Positions 45,965 through 54,591 are shown, counted from the stretch's first letter. The stretch: 64,000 nt of DNA from JAAYUJ01 sp963698165 (GCA_963698165.1 CAVOPT010000022.1:62001-126000); one strand, 5' to 3'. Notes: generated by a model not told the origin, from the letters alone. Numbers and translations: made by a program.

Positions 45965-48220
45965 CTATCGGTCTTTGTCTTCCGCCTTCTTGTCCTGCCT
46001 GGGGCGAATGATGACCGTTTCCATCAGGAGGTCGTCCTCGGAGGCCAGGGGTTTTCCTGACGGTTCCTCGGATGCACCCGCTTCCTCCCGAGACTCCCCG
46101 TTCATTTCTCCGGGCGATGGAAATGTGTCTCCAGCGGCAGGCCTGGTCTCACCGAATTCGCCCTCCCGCCGTGGAGAGAGGATGATCGTTTCCGGCAATT
46201 CCTCTTCTCTCGTTTCACGGAGGGCCCCGACGACGACCGTCTCCTCGACATCCACCGGCGTGCCTGAACCATGCTCCTTCTTGGGGGAATCCTCTGCCGA
46301 GGCAATGGAGGCAGTTTCCGTGATGCCTTCCGAGGAAAGGATGACCGTTTCCATCATATCCTCTTTCAGCTTCGAGGGGTCGAAATCCAGGGGCAGGGTA
46401 TCGTCGGCGGAGATTGGACTGGGTGCCACGACGGTTTTGTCTTCCATTTCCTCGGGGGGCGCCGCCTTTTCCGTCTCCCAGCGCTTGCGAATCCCCGTGA
46501 GGACTTGGAAAATGGCACCGTCGTCTGGTTTCTCCGCAGGAAGTGCTGTCCGCGGCTTCTCGACAAACAGCTCCCTGACGATGTTCCTGCGAAGGGACCG
46601 GAGCTTCTCGAGGAAATCCTCCCCGACCTTTGCCGGGTGGTGCTGAAGGCCGGATCGGATCAAGGTCCATCCTAGGCCCAGGGCCTCTTCCCAGAGGTGC
46701 TGCCACTCTTCCGGAATCCCCCCTTCCATCGGAACCCACAAGAGGTTCGCCGGGTGGAAAGCGGGGGAAGTGCCGTTTCGCGGCGTTTCGCTCTGACCTT
46801 GCCCAGAATGGGCCGGTCCCTTCTCAACCGTGTCCCGCACAGCCTGGACAACCTCCGCTGCGCTCTGTCGTGAATTCACGAGGAGCGTGTGGAACCAGGT
46901 CATGCCAAAGGAGTACAGGGAGGTGCCGGATGGCAGGTGCCGGACCAAGGGGAGCTCGGACAGTCTGCCGGTGACGTCGATGGAACGGAGCTCGAAATTC
47001 CAGAAGTACGGGAGGTGACTGTTCTTCCCTGTCAGCCTGATCCATGTCTGCTCCACGGACAAGACCGGGTCCGGCGACTCCCGCAGCCCTGCAAGAGCCC
47101 GCAAAGCCCTGTCCGCCAGTTGTGCCAGGAATGTCAGCTTGAGATAGAGCGCTTCCAGGAAGAACCGATCGTCTTCCCGAAAGAGGAAGGAGGACCGACC
47201 TTCCGATTCTTCCCTGAAATTGGCCAGGTGGCGGAGGCGGCCCAGGGCCCCTTTTCCTCGGAGCTTGCGTTCCATGTCATCCCAGGACGCGCCGGAAACG
47301 AGTGCCAGGAAGTCGGAAGCCTTGAGGGGAGCCGACTCGAAGATGAGAAGAAAGAAGGGATAGAAGGAGAGGGGCACGATACGCGACAAAGCCTTGAATT
47401 CCGAACCGTAGCAGGCGGAATTCTCTTGACAAACGCCGCAGGGAAATCCAGAAGACTCAACCGGATTGGGCAGCAGACGGGAAAACTCCCTGATGAGCCC
47501 CGTTCGGTCCTTCACGGACGGAGGATCGTAGTTTCCCAGTTCATGGGCATAGAAGCTGCCGCCATGGTTCGTGCCCGTGCACGAGGAACACACCAGGTAA
47601 CGGTGCATGGACGTGGAGTACCTTGGAAGCCCGGCCCCGTCAAGGAGTGCATCGTCCCGGCACAGGGAGAGCGGGGCGCCGCAGGACGGGCACGGCGGAT
47701 GGAAAAATCGCTTTCGAGTCTTGCAGAAGAAGAGGGGAGCAAAGGGCAGAAGGGTCCCTTCCCCGCTTATCTGGCGGGAGAGGGTGATCAACGGATGGCG
47801 GTCCCGATCCGCGGTGAAGCGGATGAACGCCTTCCGCCACTCTTCCTCGACGGCGCTGTTGGAGATCTGGGGAGGGTAGTCCCTGGGAAGCCGGTAATTG
47901 TCCTTCTGGATGAGGACCATGACCTCCTTAAGGGGAGTCCCCGAATCGGTGGCAAAGTGAGCGTCCAGGAGTGACGACAGGGGGTCCCTGTCCAAAAGAA
48001 GGACAAAGGGAAAGGGCACGTTTTCCAGGGAACCCGGATCTTCCGAAAAGAGCGTCATGCTCAGGTGGGCGCACTGGTTCTCCGGCTCGAGATAGGGCAG
48101 CAGGGATGGGGTTCCGGTTTGTTCCTTCACTCTGGAATCCTTCTGGTGCAAAGTACCCGGAAGCACATGCGTCGCCTCGCTGTCACCTTGAGGCGGGAAA
48201 GGCCGTAACTGTTGGATCAT
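45965..48220 (-). CDS. Zinc-ribbon protein with repeated threonine motifs, first gene of the T6SS operon
   Basis: 751 aa from ATG 48220; a longer frame to 48517 would overlap prmA. No signal peptide. Around residues 180-235 it has CPSCGAPLSLCRDD and YLVCSSCTG, then FPCGVCQENSACYG, a likely zinc-binding unit. Next comes a helical middle (SFYPFFLLIFESAPL, WIRLTGKNSHLPYFW). The last 160 residues are acidic and disordered and repeat a short motif: DKTVVAP (T about 596), METVIL (T625), EETVVV (T661), PETIIL (T678) and METVII (T735). The threonine with a hydrophobic residue at +3 fits phosphothreonine docking sites for FHA domains. No named family recognised. Confidence 0.7.
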   Translation of the reverse strand: MIQQLRPFPPQGDSEATHVLPGTLHQKDSRVKEQTGTPSLLPYLEPENQCAHLSMTLFSEDPGSLENVPFPFVLLLDRDPLSSLLDAHFATDSGTPLKEVMVLIQKDNYRLPRDYPPQISNSAVEEEWRKAFIRFTADRDRHPLITLSRQISGEGTLLPFAPLFFCKTRKRFFHPPCPSCGAPLSLCRDDALLDGAGLPRYSTSMHRYLVCSSCTGTNHGGSFYAHELGNYDPPSVKDRTGLIREFSRLLPNPVESSGFPCGVCQENSACYGSEFKALSRIVPLSFYPFFLLIFESAPLKASDFLALVSGASWDDMERKLRGKGALGRLRHLANFREESEGRSSFLFREDDRFFLEALYLKLTFLAQLADRALRALAGLRESPDPVLSVEQTWIRLTGKNSHLPYFWNFELRSIDVTGRLSELPLVRHLPSGTSLYSFGMTWFHTLLVNSRQSAAEVVQAVRDTVEKGPAHSGQGQSETPRNGTSPAFHPANLLWVPMEGGIPEEWQHLWEEALGLGWTLIRSGLQHHPAKVGEDFLEKLRSLRRNIVRELFVEKPRTALPAEKPDDGAIFQVLTGIRKRWETEKAAPPEEMEDKTVVAPSPISADDTLPLDFDPSKLKEDMMETVILSSEGITETASIASAEDSPKKEHGSGTPVDVEETVVVGALRETREEELPETIILSPRREGEFGETRPAAGDTFPSPGEMNGESREEAGASEEPSGKPLASEDDLLMETVIIRPRQDKKAEDKDR

Positions 48221-48395
48221 TGTGGTAAACTGGCATATCAAAGTCAAGGTGTATTGTGGCTTTGTCGAATCCTTTTGCGCGAGGGTGCACCATTTCTCGA
48301 AGCCAATGATTAGAATACCACGAGATTGGGGAATGGACGGGTCGTGAGACGAGAGGATTTCCTTCCCGAGGAGTTTTTTCCATTGGTGGAATCCC

Positions 48396-49271
48396 ATGGT
48401 TGAACCAAGGCAGTGGACTTGTGTTGAGGTTTCCTGTGACGGGGACGCCTCGGAGGATCTGGCTGTGTTTGTTGCCGAGGCTTTCAGCGTGGGGGTCGAG
48501 ATCACGGACGAGGGCATTCGATTCTACCTGGATGAAGGATGGCCCGACGCAATGTGGGAGCCGATTTTGCGCCAGATCCTGGAGAGCGCCCCGGCGTTTG
48601 CCTCCGGCAATGTCCGCCCTGACTATTCCTCCCACCCCCTGGCTGACGCCGACTGGGCCGGCGGTTGGAAGAAACATTTCAAACCGCTCCGGGTTGGGAG
48701 TCGCTTTGTGATTTGCCCAACCTGGGAAGCTTTCGATGCCGATCCCCTGGACCGAGTTCTTCTCATAGACCCGGGCATGGCATTCGGGACCGGGCACCAC
48801 GAGACGACAAGACTCTGCCTGGAATGGCTGGAGGAGTTCATCGGCACCGGGGAATCCCCTGAATCGAGGACGGTCCTCGACGTGGGCACCGGATCGGGAA
48901 TCCTGGCCGTTGGGGCGGCGCTGCTCGGCTTTCCTCTGGTGGTCGGCCTCGACAACGACCCGGAAGCCATCGAAGTGGCCAGGGAAAGCATCAGGATCAA
49001 CGGCGTCGGCCGTCAGGTGACACTGGTTTCGGGAACGACCGCCGACGTCAGGGAGGCTTTCGACATCGTCATCGCAAACATACAGTCACAGCCGCTCATC
49101 CGAATGGCGGCCGAGCTGGTAAGGTGTGCGAAGATTCACGGCAGACTTGTCCTGAGCGGAATTCTCCTGGAGCAGTTGGACGATGTGAAACGGGCATATG
49201 TGCAACGAGGATTGAGATTGACGGGATCAAAAGCCGCCGGTGAGTGGGGCCTTTTGGTCTTTGAGAGGTGA
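48396..49271 (+). CDS. prmA: Ribosomal protein L11 methyltransferase
   Basis: 291 aa. N-terminal recognition domain (residues ~1-95), PrmA signature LIDPGMAFGTGHHETTRLCL, SAM site VLDVGTGSGILAVGAALLGF, and the catalytic IVIANIQSQPLIRM motif. Trimethylates ribosomal protein L11 at the N terminus and lysines. Divergent from the T6SS operon, with about 175 bases between the two starts. Confidence 0.94.
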   Translation: MVEPRQWTCVEVSCDGDASEDLAVFVAEAFSVGVEITDEGIRFYLDEGWPDAMWEPILRQILESAPAFASGNVRPDYSSHPLADADWAGGWKKHFKPLRVGSRFVICPTWEAFDADPLDRVLLIDPGMAFGTGHHETTRLCLEWLEEFIGTGESPESRTVLDVGTGSGILAVGAALLGFPLVVGLDNDPEAIEVARESIRINGVGRQVTLVSGTTADVREAFDIVIANIQSQPLIRMAAELVRCAKIHGRLVLSGILLEQLDDVKRAYVQRGLRLTGSKAAGEWGLLVFER

Positions 49272-49293
49272 AGCAAAGGGAGGAAGCGTCGAT

Positions 49294-50526
49294 ATGCGGG
49301 AAAGTGTAACGGGTGGGAACTGGATCACACTGGCGGAGGACAACAAGCTCCAGGTGCCTGACAATCCTGTCGTGGGGATCATTGAAGGGGATGGAGTGGG
49401 ACCGGACATTTGGGCCGCTGCGCGCATGGTGCTCGATGCGGCGGTGGAGAAGAGCTATGCTGGGAACAGGAGGATCGGGTGGCTCGAGCTCATGGCCGGC
49501 GAAAAGTCTCACCGCACGCAGGGCGAGTGGCTGCCCGACGAGACCATCCAACTGATTCGCAAGTGCGTCGTGGCCATCAAGGGGCCCATGACGACTCCGG
49601 TCGGTCAGGGTATCAGGAGTCTCAACGTCACCCTGCGACAAGTCCTGGACCTCTACGCCTGCATCAGGCCTGTTCGTTACTTTTCGGGAGTGCCTTCGCC
49701 CGTGAAGCATCCCGAGAGGGTGAACATGGTGGTTTTTCGGGAGAACACGGAGGATTTGTACGCTGGAATCGAATGGGCGGCCGGCTCGAGCGAGTCGCGC
49801 AGGCTCACGGAGATTCTCAGAATGGAGTTCGGGGTGCATGTCCCGCCGGATTCGGCACTCGGCGTCAAGCCCATGAGCCGCAGGGGCACTGAGCGTCTCG
49901 TGCGGCGCGCCATCCAGTATGCCATCTCCCGGGGACTTCCATCGGTGACTTTCGTCCACAAGGGAAACATCATGAAGTTCACCGAAGGGGCTTTCAGGAA
50001 CTGGGGGTATGAGCTCGCCGCGGCGGAGTTTCCCGACCGGACGATCCCCGAGGCCGAAGTGATGGAAAAGCACGGTGGGCAGGCACCCGCGGGGCGCGTA
50101 GTCATCAAGGACCGCATTGCCGACTCCATGTTCCAGCAGGTGCTCCTCCGCCCGGAGGAATACCATGTGCTTGCCACCCCGAACCTGAACGGGGACTACA
50201 TCTCCGATGCCCTGGCGGCCCAGGTCGGCGGGCTCGGGATGGCTCCCGGAGCAAACATCGGGGATGCGTGCGCCATCTTCGAAGCCACCCACGGGAGTGC
50301 ACCCAAGTACGCCGGGCAGGACAAGGTCAATCCCGGCTCCCTGGTCCTCTCCGGCGTCATGATGCTCGAGCACATGGGTTGGGACGACGCGGGAAAGCTT
50401 GTCACCCGAGCCCTGGAGAAAACCATTGCGGAAAAGATTGTGACCTACGATCTCGCGCGCCAGATGGAGGGAGCCAGGGAGGTCAGATGTTCGGAATTCG
50501 CCGCCGCCATCGTGGAGCGCATGTGA
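49294..50526 (+). CDS. icd: Isocitrate dehydrogenase (NADP-type)
   Basis: 410 aa from ATG 49294 (AAGGGAGGA site); the longer frame from 49240 overlaps prmA. Family motifs: IIEGDGVGPDIWAAARMVL, GPMTTPVGQGIRSLNVTLRQ (substrate loop with the regulatory Ser region), YACIRPVRYFSGVPSPVKHPE, FRENTEDLYAGIEW, NLNGDYISDALAAQVGGLG and FEATHGSAPKYAGQ. Decarboxylates isocitrate to 2-oxoglutarate in the TCA cycle. Whether NADP or NAD is used cannot be settled by eye, though overall features fit the bacterial NADP enzyme. Confidence 0.93.
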   Translation: MRESVTGGNWITLAEDNKLQVPDNPVVGIIEGDGVGPDIWAAARMVLDAAVEKSYAGNRRIGWLELMAGEKSHRTQGEWLPDETIQLIRKCVVAIKGPMTTPVGQGIRSLNVTLRQVLDLYACIRPVRYFSGVPSPVKHPERVNMVVFRENTEDLYAGIEWAAGSSESRRLTEILRMEFGVHVPPDSALGVKPMSRRGTERLVRRAIQYAISRGLPSVTFVHKGNIMKFTEGAFRNWGYELAAAEFPDRTIPEAEVMEKHGGQAPAGRVVIKDRIADSMFQQVLLRPEEYHVLATPNLNGDYISDALAAQVGGLGMAPGANIGDACAIFEATHGSAPKYAGQDKVNPGSLVLSGVMMLEHMGWDDAGKLVTRALEKTIAEKIVTYDLARQMEGAREVRCSEFAAAIVERM

Positions 50527-50608
50527 AGTTTTGAAAATCATGGAAGGATCTTATCGGACCCCGGTTGTCTCAGGCAGGGTGTCCGGCAGCGAAGAAAGGA
50601 GCAACGCC

Positions 50609-50941
50609 ATGCAGTGTCCAGTGTGTCAAGTGGACTTGATGATCGCGGACCGCCAGGGAATTGAAATCGACTACTGCCCCAAATGCCGCGGAGTGTGGCT
50701 GGACCGGGGGGAGCTCGACAAGCTCATCGAACGGTCAGCCGCCATGTTCACCCAACAACCCAAGGAGGAACCCCCACCCAGTTACGCCCCGGCCCCGCCG
50801 CCCCAATACACTCAGCAGGCTCCACCGCCCCAATACAACCAAGCTCCGCAGCACCATGCCGGCCACGACGACCGAGGGCATCACGGGCACCAGAAGCGCA
50901 AGCGCAAGTCCTTCTTACAAGAGATGTTCGACTTCGATTAG
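50609..50941 (+). CDS. TFIIB-type zinc-ribbon protein with Pro/Gln-rich tail
   Basis: 110 aa from ATG 50609 (GAAAGGAG site). CPVCQVDLMIADRQGIEIDY followed by CPKCRGVWLDRGELDKLIER is the zf-TFIIB module. Then a low-complexity segment (EEPPPSYAPAPPPQYTQQ) and a basic, His-rich stretch (HHGHQKRKRKSFLQEMFDFD). The same architecture recurs in bacteria; function unknown. It follows icd by ~80 bases. Confidence 0.88.
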   Translation: MQCPVCQVDLMIADRQGIEIDYCPKCRGVWLDRGELDKLIERSAAMFTQQPKEEPPPSYAPAPPPQYTQQAPPPQYNQAPQHHAGHDDRGHHGHQKRKRKSFLQEMFDFD

Positions 50942-50944
50942 GGT

Positions 50945-51032
50945 CAATACTGTTCACTAAAGGTGATGAAAGCTCCCCTCCCTTGATGGCAGGGGGACCC
51001 GCATGTGAGTCTCTTTTAAGTGAACCGTATTG
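50945..51032. repeat. Small inverted-repeat element
   Basis: CAATACTGTTCACT (50945-50958) and AGTGAACCGTATTG (51019-51032) pair at 13 of 14 positions, enclosing about 60 bp that includes TCCCCTCCC and CAGGGGGA. Starts four bases after the upstream stop. Size and ends suggest a miniature inverted-repeat element or its remnant. Confidence 0.6.
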
Positions 51033-51107
51033 CGATTAGGGTGCATGGGATTGAGGGAGGGTTCCTCCGCCCTCGATGGGAGGAGGCCAGGGGGTAGGTT
51101 GAAAACC

Positions 51108-51947
51108 ATGAGCGGTGACCCTGTTCAAAACACGATTCGCCGCAGGTTGCAGGGAATGGGCCTCGCCTTCCTCGACCTTTTCCTCCCGAGGCTTTGCGTG
51201 GCCTGCGAGGAAATGTGGCCCCGCGACGCGGAGAGCAGTTGGTGTACCACCTGCCTGGAGAGCATCCCCTGGATCGAGTCACCCCTGTGCCCCTGCTGCG
51301 GTCGTCCATACCACAAAAGCCCTTCATCGCCCGACCACCTTTGCGGCGATTGCGAAGTTTCCCGCTATTCCTTCGACAGCGCCCGGTCCGCGGCGATCCA
51401 TTCAGGAGCGGCGAGGGACGGCATCCACCGGTTGAAATTCGGCGGCAGGCTCCACTGGGTGCCCCCGCTCGTGGAAGTCCTGCGGAAGGCGGTGACGCAG
51501 GAAATGGCAGACCATTGCGAATTGATCGTTCCGGTTCCTCTTCATTCGGGAAGGCTCAGGCAAAGGGGGTTCAATCAGGCGGGACTCCTCGCTCGAGGAC
51601 TCGGCAAGGCCATCGGTTTGGACGTGGATTACGGGCTGCTGGCAAGGAAGCACTGGACGGAGCCACAAACCCGGCTGAAACGGGAGGAACGGCTGCACAA
51701 CGTGAAAGATGCCTTCCAGGTGGTGAAGCTGGACACACTGAGAAGCAAACGCGTGCTCCTGGTAGATGACGTGTTCACGACCGGGACCACCCTTTGCGAA
51801 TGCGCGACGGTGCTCAAAAATGCCGGTGCCGTGGAGGTGCACGCCGTCACGGTGTCCCGGTCCCTGCCCGATTGGAGGCCGGCCGAATACTTCGCCGCTC
51901 AGACTGGTTCCAGGGAGGAGACTCTCTCCAGAACCCCCGTTTCCTGA
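51108..51947 (+). CDS. comF: ComF family phosphoribosyltransferase-like protein
   Basis: 279 aa from ATG 51108 (frame extends upstream to 51030). N-terminal zinc-ribbon-like cysteines (LCVACEEM, CTTCLESIP, CPCCGRPY, CGDCEVSRY) and a PRTase domain with IVPVPLHSGRLRQRGFNQAG, RLKREERLHNVKDAFQV and the PRPP loop VLLVDDVFTTGTTL. ComF helps move DNA strands in competent bacteria. In the same window a minor pilin operon exists, but no other competence genes were seen. Its 3' end overlaps cysQ by 49 bases on the opposite strand. Confidence 0.9.
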   Translation: MSGDPVQNTIRRRLQGMGLAFLDLFLPRLCVACEEMWPRDAESSWCTTCLESIPWIESPLCPCCGRPYHKSPSSPDHLCGDCEVSRYSFDSARSAAIHSGAARDGIHRLKFGGRLHWVPPLVEVLRKAVTQEMADHCELIVPVPLHSGRLRQRGFNQAGLLARGLGKAIGLDVDYGLLARKHWTEPQTRLKREERLHNVKDAFQVVKLDTLRSKRVLLVDDVFTTGTTLCECATVLKNAGAVEVHAVTVSRSLPDWRPAEYFAAQTGSREETLSRTPVS

Positions 51948-52708
51948 AGCCACGCCAGGCTGGATGCCACCAGAAAAGGTCCGTTGATGAGGTTGGGTTT
52001 ATTGTAGACGAAGGGGTGCCCCCTGAAATCCACGACCACGCCTCCCGAGGCTTCCACGATGGCCTGTCCGGCCGCCGTGTCCCATTCCCACGTGGGGCCG
52101 AAGCGCGGGTAGAAGTCGGCCTCCCCCGCGGCCACCGCGCAGAACTTGAGGGCGCTGCCGCGCTTCACAACCTCGCACGGAGGCAGGACTTCCAGAAGAG
52201 CCTCCAGGCTGGCTGACCCATGGGAGCGGCTCTTGACCAGGCGGACCGAACCCCCTGGAGCCGGTGGGTCCACGTGGAGCTCAAGCTTTTTCCCGTCCCG
52301 GATTTCCCAGCAGCCCCGCCCGACTTCAGCCACGACCAGACGCCTGTGCACCGGAATGTAGATGATACCTGCGGAGGGTCTGCGCCCCTCGATCAAGGCG
52401 ATGTTTACCGTGAATTCCCCGTTCCTCTTCACGAACTCCTTGGTGCCGTCCAATGGGTCAACCAGCCAGAAGCGGTCCCAGTTCCTGCGGACGCTGTAAG
52501 GGACTTCCTTCCCCTCTTCCGACAGAACCGGAATGTCCGGATACCGACGCGTGAGCTCCCCTGCAATGAGTTGATGGGAGCGGCGGTCGGCCAGGGTGAT
52601 GGGGGAGTCGTCCTCCTTCCTCTCCACGCCGAAATCGGTCTCGTAGACTTCCAGTATTGCCTTGCCCGCCTCAACGGCCAAATTCCCAAGAAATTCCAGA
52701 TCCACCAT
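51899..52708 (-). CDS. cysQ: 3'(2'),5'-bisphosphate nucleotidase CysQ
   Basis: 269 aa from ATG 52708 (GGAAGGTGACC upstream). Inositol-monophosphatase fold: DDSPITLADRRSHQLI, VLSEEGKEV, LVDPLDGTKEFVKRNGEFTVNIAL and the C-terminal WEWDTAAGQAIVEASGG, all metal/phosphate ligands present. It removes the 3'-phosphate from PAP and PAPS. In a sulfate-linked metabolism it would recycle PAP. Confidence 0.93.
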   Translation of the reverse strand: MVDLEFLGNLAVEAGKAILEVYETDFGVERKEDDSPITLADRRSHQLIAGELTRRYPDIPVLSEEGKEVPYSVRRNWDRFWLVDPLDGTKEFVKRNGEFTVNIALIEGRRPSAGIIYIPVHRRLVVAEVGRGCWEIRDGKKLELHVDPPAPGGSVRLVKSRSHGSASLEALLEVLPPCEVVKRGSALKFCAVAAGEADFYPRFGPTWEWDTAAGQAIVEASGGVVVDFRGHPFVYNKPNLINGPFLVASSLAWLQETGVLERVSSLEPV

Positions 52709-52880
52709 GGTCACCTTCCGTAAGGGGAGTTGAGTCACCAGTCGCCCATGAGATTATCATCCCCCGGGCCCTGCCGTCTACCCTGACGGGGGGAGCGGGA
52801 CCGATCAAATCCCGGGCGCCACGGGTTTCCCACTCGATGAAGACCTGACCTCAGCGATTTCCAGAGCCGCAGGACCCTGC

Positions 52881-52901
52881 GGGAGGGCATAAAGCCCTCC
52901 C
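52881..52901. repeat. GGGAGGGC palindrome
   Basis: GGGAGGGC and GCCCTCCC around ATAAA, followed by CGCTACGG. No T run. Same design as 16799-16825. Confidence 0.6.
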
Positions 52902-52932
52902 GCTACGGATTTGTTCTTGACCTGTATCGTAG

Positions 52933-52953
52933 GGGCGGGGTTTATCCCCGCCC
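52933..52953. repeat. GGGCGGGG palindrome
   Basis: GGGCGGGG pairs with CCCCGCCC around TTTAT, preceded by CGTAG. It is 31 bases from the previous element. Confidence 0.6.
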
Positions 52954-53047
52954 GGAACGCAAGCGATTCGAGAGAGCCTTTGAAGTCCTAATCGATGGAG
53001 TTAAGGACCTATCCACAAATAACCAAACATGGCGGCCCTGGAAGTGG

Positions 53048-53120
53048 CGTCGCCGTAGAAGGCGACGCTACCGTGGCGCCCTCTGCCTATTCACGGTAGC
53101 GCGGCCTTCCACGGCCGCGC
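53048..53120. repeat. Two copies of a GCG-hairpin repeat in opposite orientation
   Basis: Copy A (53048-53069) is GCGTCGCCGTAGAAGGCGAC and GC, followed by TACCGTG. Copy B on the other strand (53120 down to 53099) reads GCGCGGCCGTGGAAGGCCGC and GC, followed by TACCGTG. Both have an 8-bp stem and the loop GTRGAA. The ~17 bases between the two inner TACCGTG tails include GCGCCCTC. The pair forms a larger cruciform. Other copies lie at 55232 and 57481. Confidence 0.75.
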
Positions 53121-53346
53121 TTGGCGTCAATTGCCGATAAACCGCAAGAATTCTGCATTTCCGACATGAGTTCCTTCCTCAAAATTCGATGGATTTCCTC
53201 AGGCAAAAAAATCGTGTTTCCCTGTGACCAAACCGAGGGACCGGTTGTAGATGTGGGTAGAACCCGCGGTTCGAAGACGCGGGACTTTGCCGTGCTGCAT
53301 TCGATAGAGCCAGCTTTTTCAACAAACCTTGGAATCGGAGGGAATC

Positions 53347-54519
53347 ATGTCAAGGAAGGCGTTACTCGGTTTTCTGGTGCTGGGAATGGTGTTGATGGGA
53401 TCGGTGGGCCTCGCCGGAGCCCTGACCCTCGAGGAGAAACTCGGTGGACTGATCTACCGTGACACCAATCTTTCCGTGAACTTCAACCAGTCGTGTATGA
53501 CCTGCCACCACCCGTCGGCGGGCTTCGCCGACCCGGCGAACCGCAGAGATCCGGTCAATTTCCCTGTCTCCGACGGGTCCGACCCCACCCTGTTCGGCGG
53601 CCGCAATGCCCCGACGGCGGCCTACGCAGGTTTCAGCCCTCCCCTTCAGCAGGCCCCGGATGGCACCTGGTCGGGTGGCATGTTCTGGGATGGTCGGGCA
53701 ACCGGCTGGACCCTTAAGGATCCTCTTGCGGAGCAGGCCCAGGGCCCGTTTGTGAATCCGGTGGAAATGGGCCTGACGGAAGCCGAGGTCGTGAAGCGGG
53801 TTGCAGCCTCCAACTATGCCAATCTCTTTCTGAAGGTCTACACAAAGACCGACTTCAAGGACGTCTCCGGCACTTACAACAACATTGCCCGGGCGATTGC
53901 GGCGTTTGAGCGCTCGGATGCCGTGACCCGATTCACCTCGAAATTTGACGACTTCTATTTGGCATGCAATGCGGCGGGGATCGATGTGAGCACCATCGAT
54001 CTCAAGACAAACCTTGCGGGATTACCCCAAGGGATACTCACCACCCGCCAGCTCAAGGGCCTGGCCCTGTTCAACGACAAGGCCAAATGCTCCGCGTGCC
54101 ACAGCACCAAGGAATTCGTCGATCCCAGCGATCCCACCGGCAAACTCCCACCCCTTTTCACGGACTTTACCTATGACAACCTGGGCCTTCCGACCAACTG
54201 GCGGGTCGTTGATCTTTCCGGGGTATCACCGCCAGATCTTGGGCTCGGGAAATTCTTGCAATTGGAAGCCCAAAACGGAAAATTCAAGGTGCCAACCCTG
54301 AGAAACGTAGCCCTGACGCCGCCATATGGACACAACGGCTACTTTGCCACCCTCGCGGGCATCGTCCACTTTTACAACACGAGGGATGTTGATGCCTGGC
54401 CCGATCCGGAAGTGTTTGAAAACATGAACACGACGGAGTTGGGCAATCTGGGTCTCACTGCCGACGAGGAGTATTCCCTCGTCGTCTTCATGCAATCGCT
54501 CACGGATCACCAAAGGTAA
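53347..54519 (+). CDS. Di-haem cytochrome c peroxidase/MauG family protein
   Basis: 390 aa from ATG 53347 (GGAGGGA site; longer frame to 53329). Signal peptide MSRKALLGFLVLGMVLMGSV, cut near AGA. Two c-type haem sites, CMTCHHPSAGFADP (residue ~51) and CSACHSTKEF (residue ~250), as in CCP/MauG proteins. FWDGRATGWTLKDPLAEQAQ and KFKVPTLRNVALTPPYGHNG are also family typical. It is a periplasmic haem protein which reduces peroxide or oxidises a partner protein. The tail ends with a short helix DEEYSLVVFMQSLTDH. Confidence 0.93.
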   Translation: MSRKALLGFLVLGMVLMGSVGLAGALTLEEKLGGLIYRDTNLSVNFNQSCMTCHHPSAGFADPANRRDPVNFPVSDGSDPTLFGGRNAPTAAYAGFSPPLQQAPDGTWSGGMFWDGRATGWTLKDPLAEQAQGPFVNPVEMGLTEAEVVKRVAASNYANLFLKVYTKTDFKDVSGTYNNIARAIAAFERSDAVTRFTSKFDDFYLACNAAGIDVSTIDLKTNLAGLPQGILTTRQLKGLALFNDKAKCSACHSTKEFVDPSDPTGKLPPLFTDFTYDNLGLPTNWRVVDLSGVSPPDLGLGKFLQLEAQNGKFKVPTLRNVALTPPYGHNGYFATLAGIVHFYNTRDVDAWPDPEVFENMNTTELGNLGLTADEEYSLVVFMQSLTDHQR

Positions 54520-54562
54520 AGCTTCCACGGGGAATGCCGAAGTGCCGGGCCATTTCAACGCC

Positions 54563-54578
54563 AGGCGCTTCGGCGCCT
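54563..54578. repeat. Short perfect hairpin between convergent genes
   Basis: AGGCGC-TTCG-GCGCCT, a six-pair stem with TTCG tetraloop in the gap between the peroxidase and EF-hand genes. There is no T run, so termination is not assured. Confidence 0.5.
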
Positions 54579-54591
54579 CCCTGAGTCTCCA

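Larger units (their letters stand above)
52739..53346. other. Repeat-rich intergenic region
   Basis: About 640 bp without a gene between cysQ and the peroxidase gene. It contains the palindromes listed separately (52881, 52933, 53048-53120) and the stem ACCCGCG/CGCGGGA near 53260-53285. No tRNA or phage attachment site could be shown. Confidence 0.6.

Noticed and set aside
48280..48305. Possible sigma-54 site upstream of the T6SS operon (TGGTGCACCCTCGCGCAA on the minus strand)
   Set aside because: GG to GC spacing is 11 rather than 10 and the -24 element lacks the CA; too weak to call.
53260..53290. tRNA-like GGTTCGAA segment
   Set aside because: Only the T-loop-like string is present; no acceptor, D or anticodon arm fits around it.
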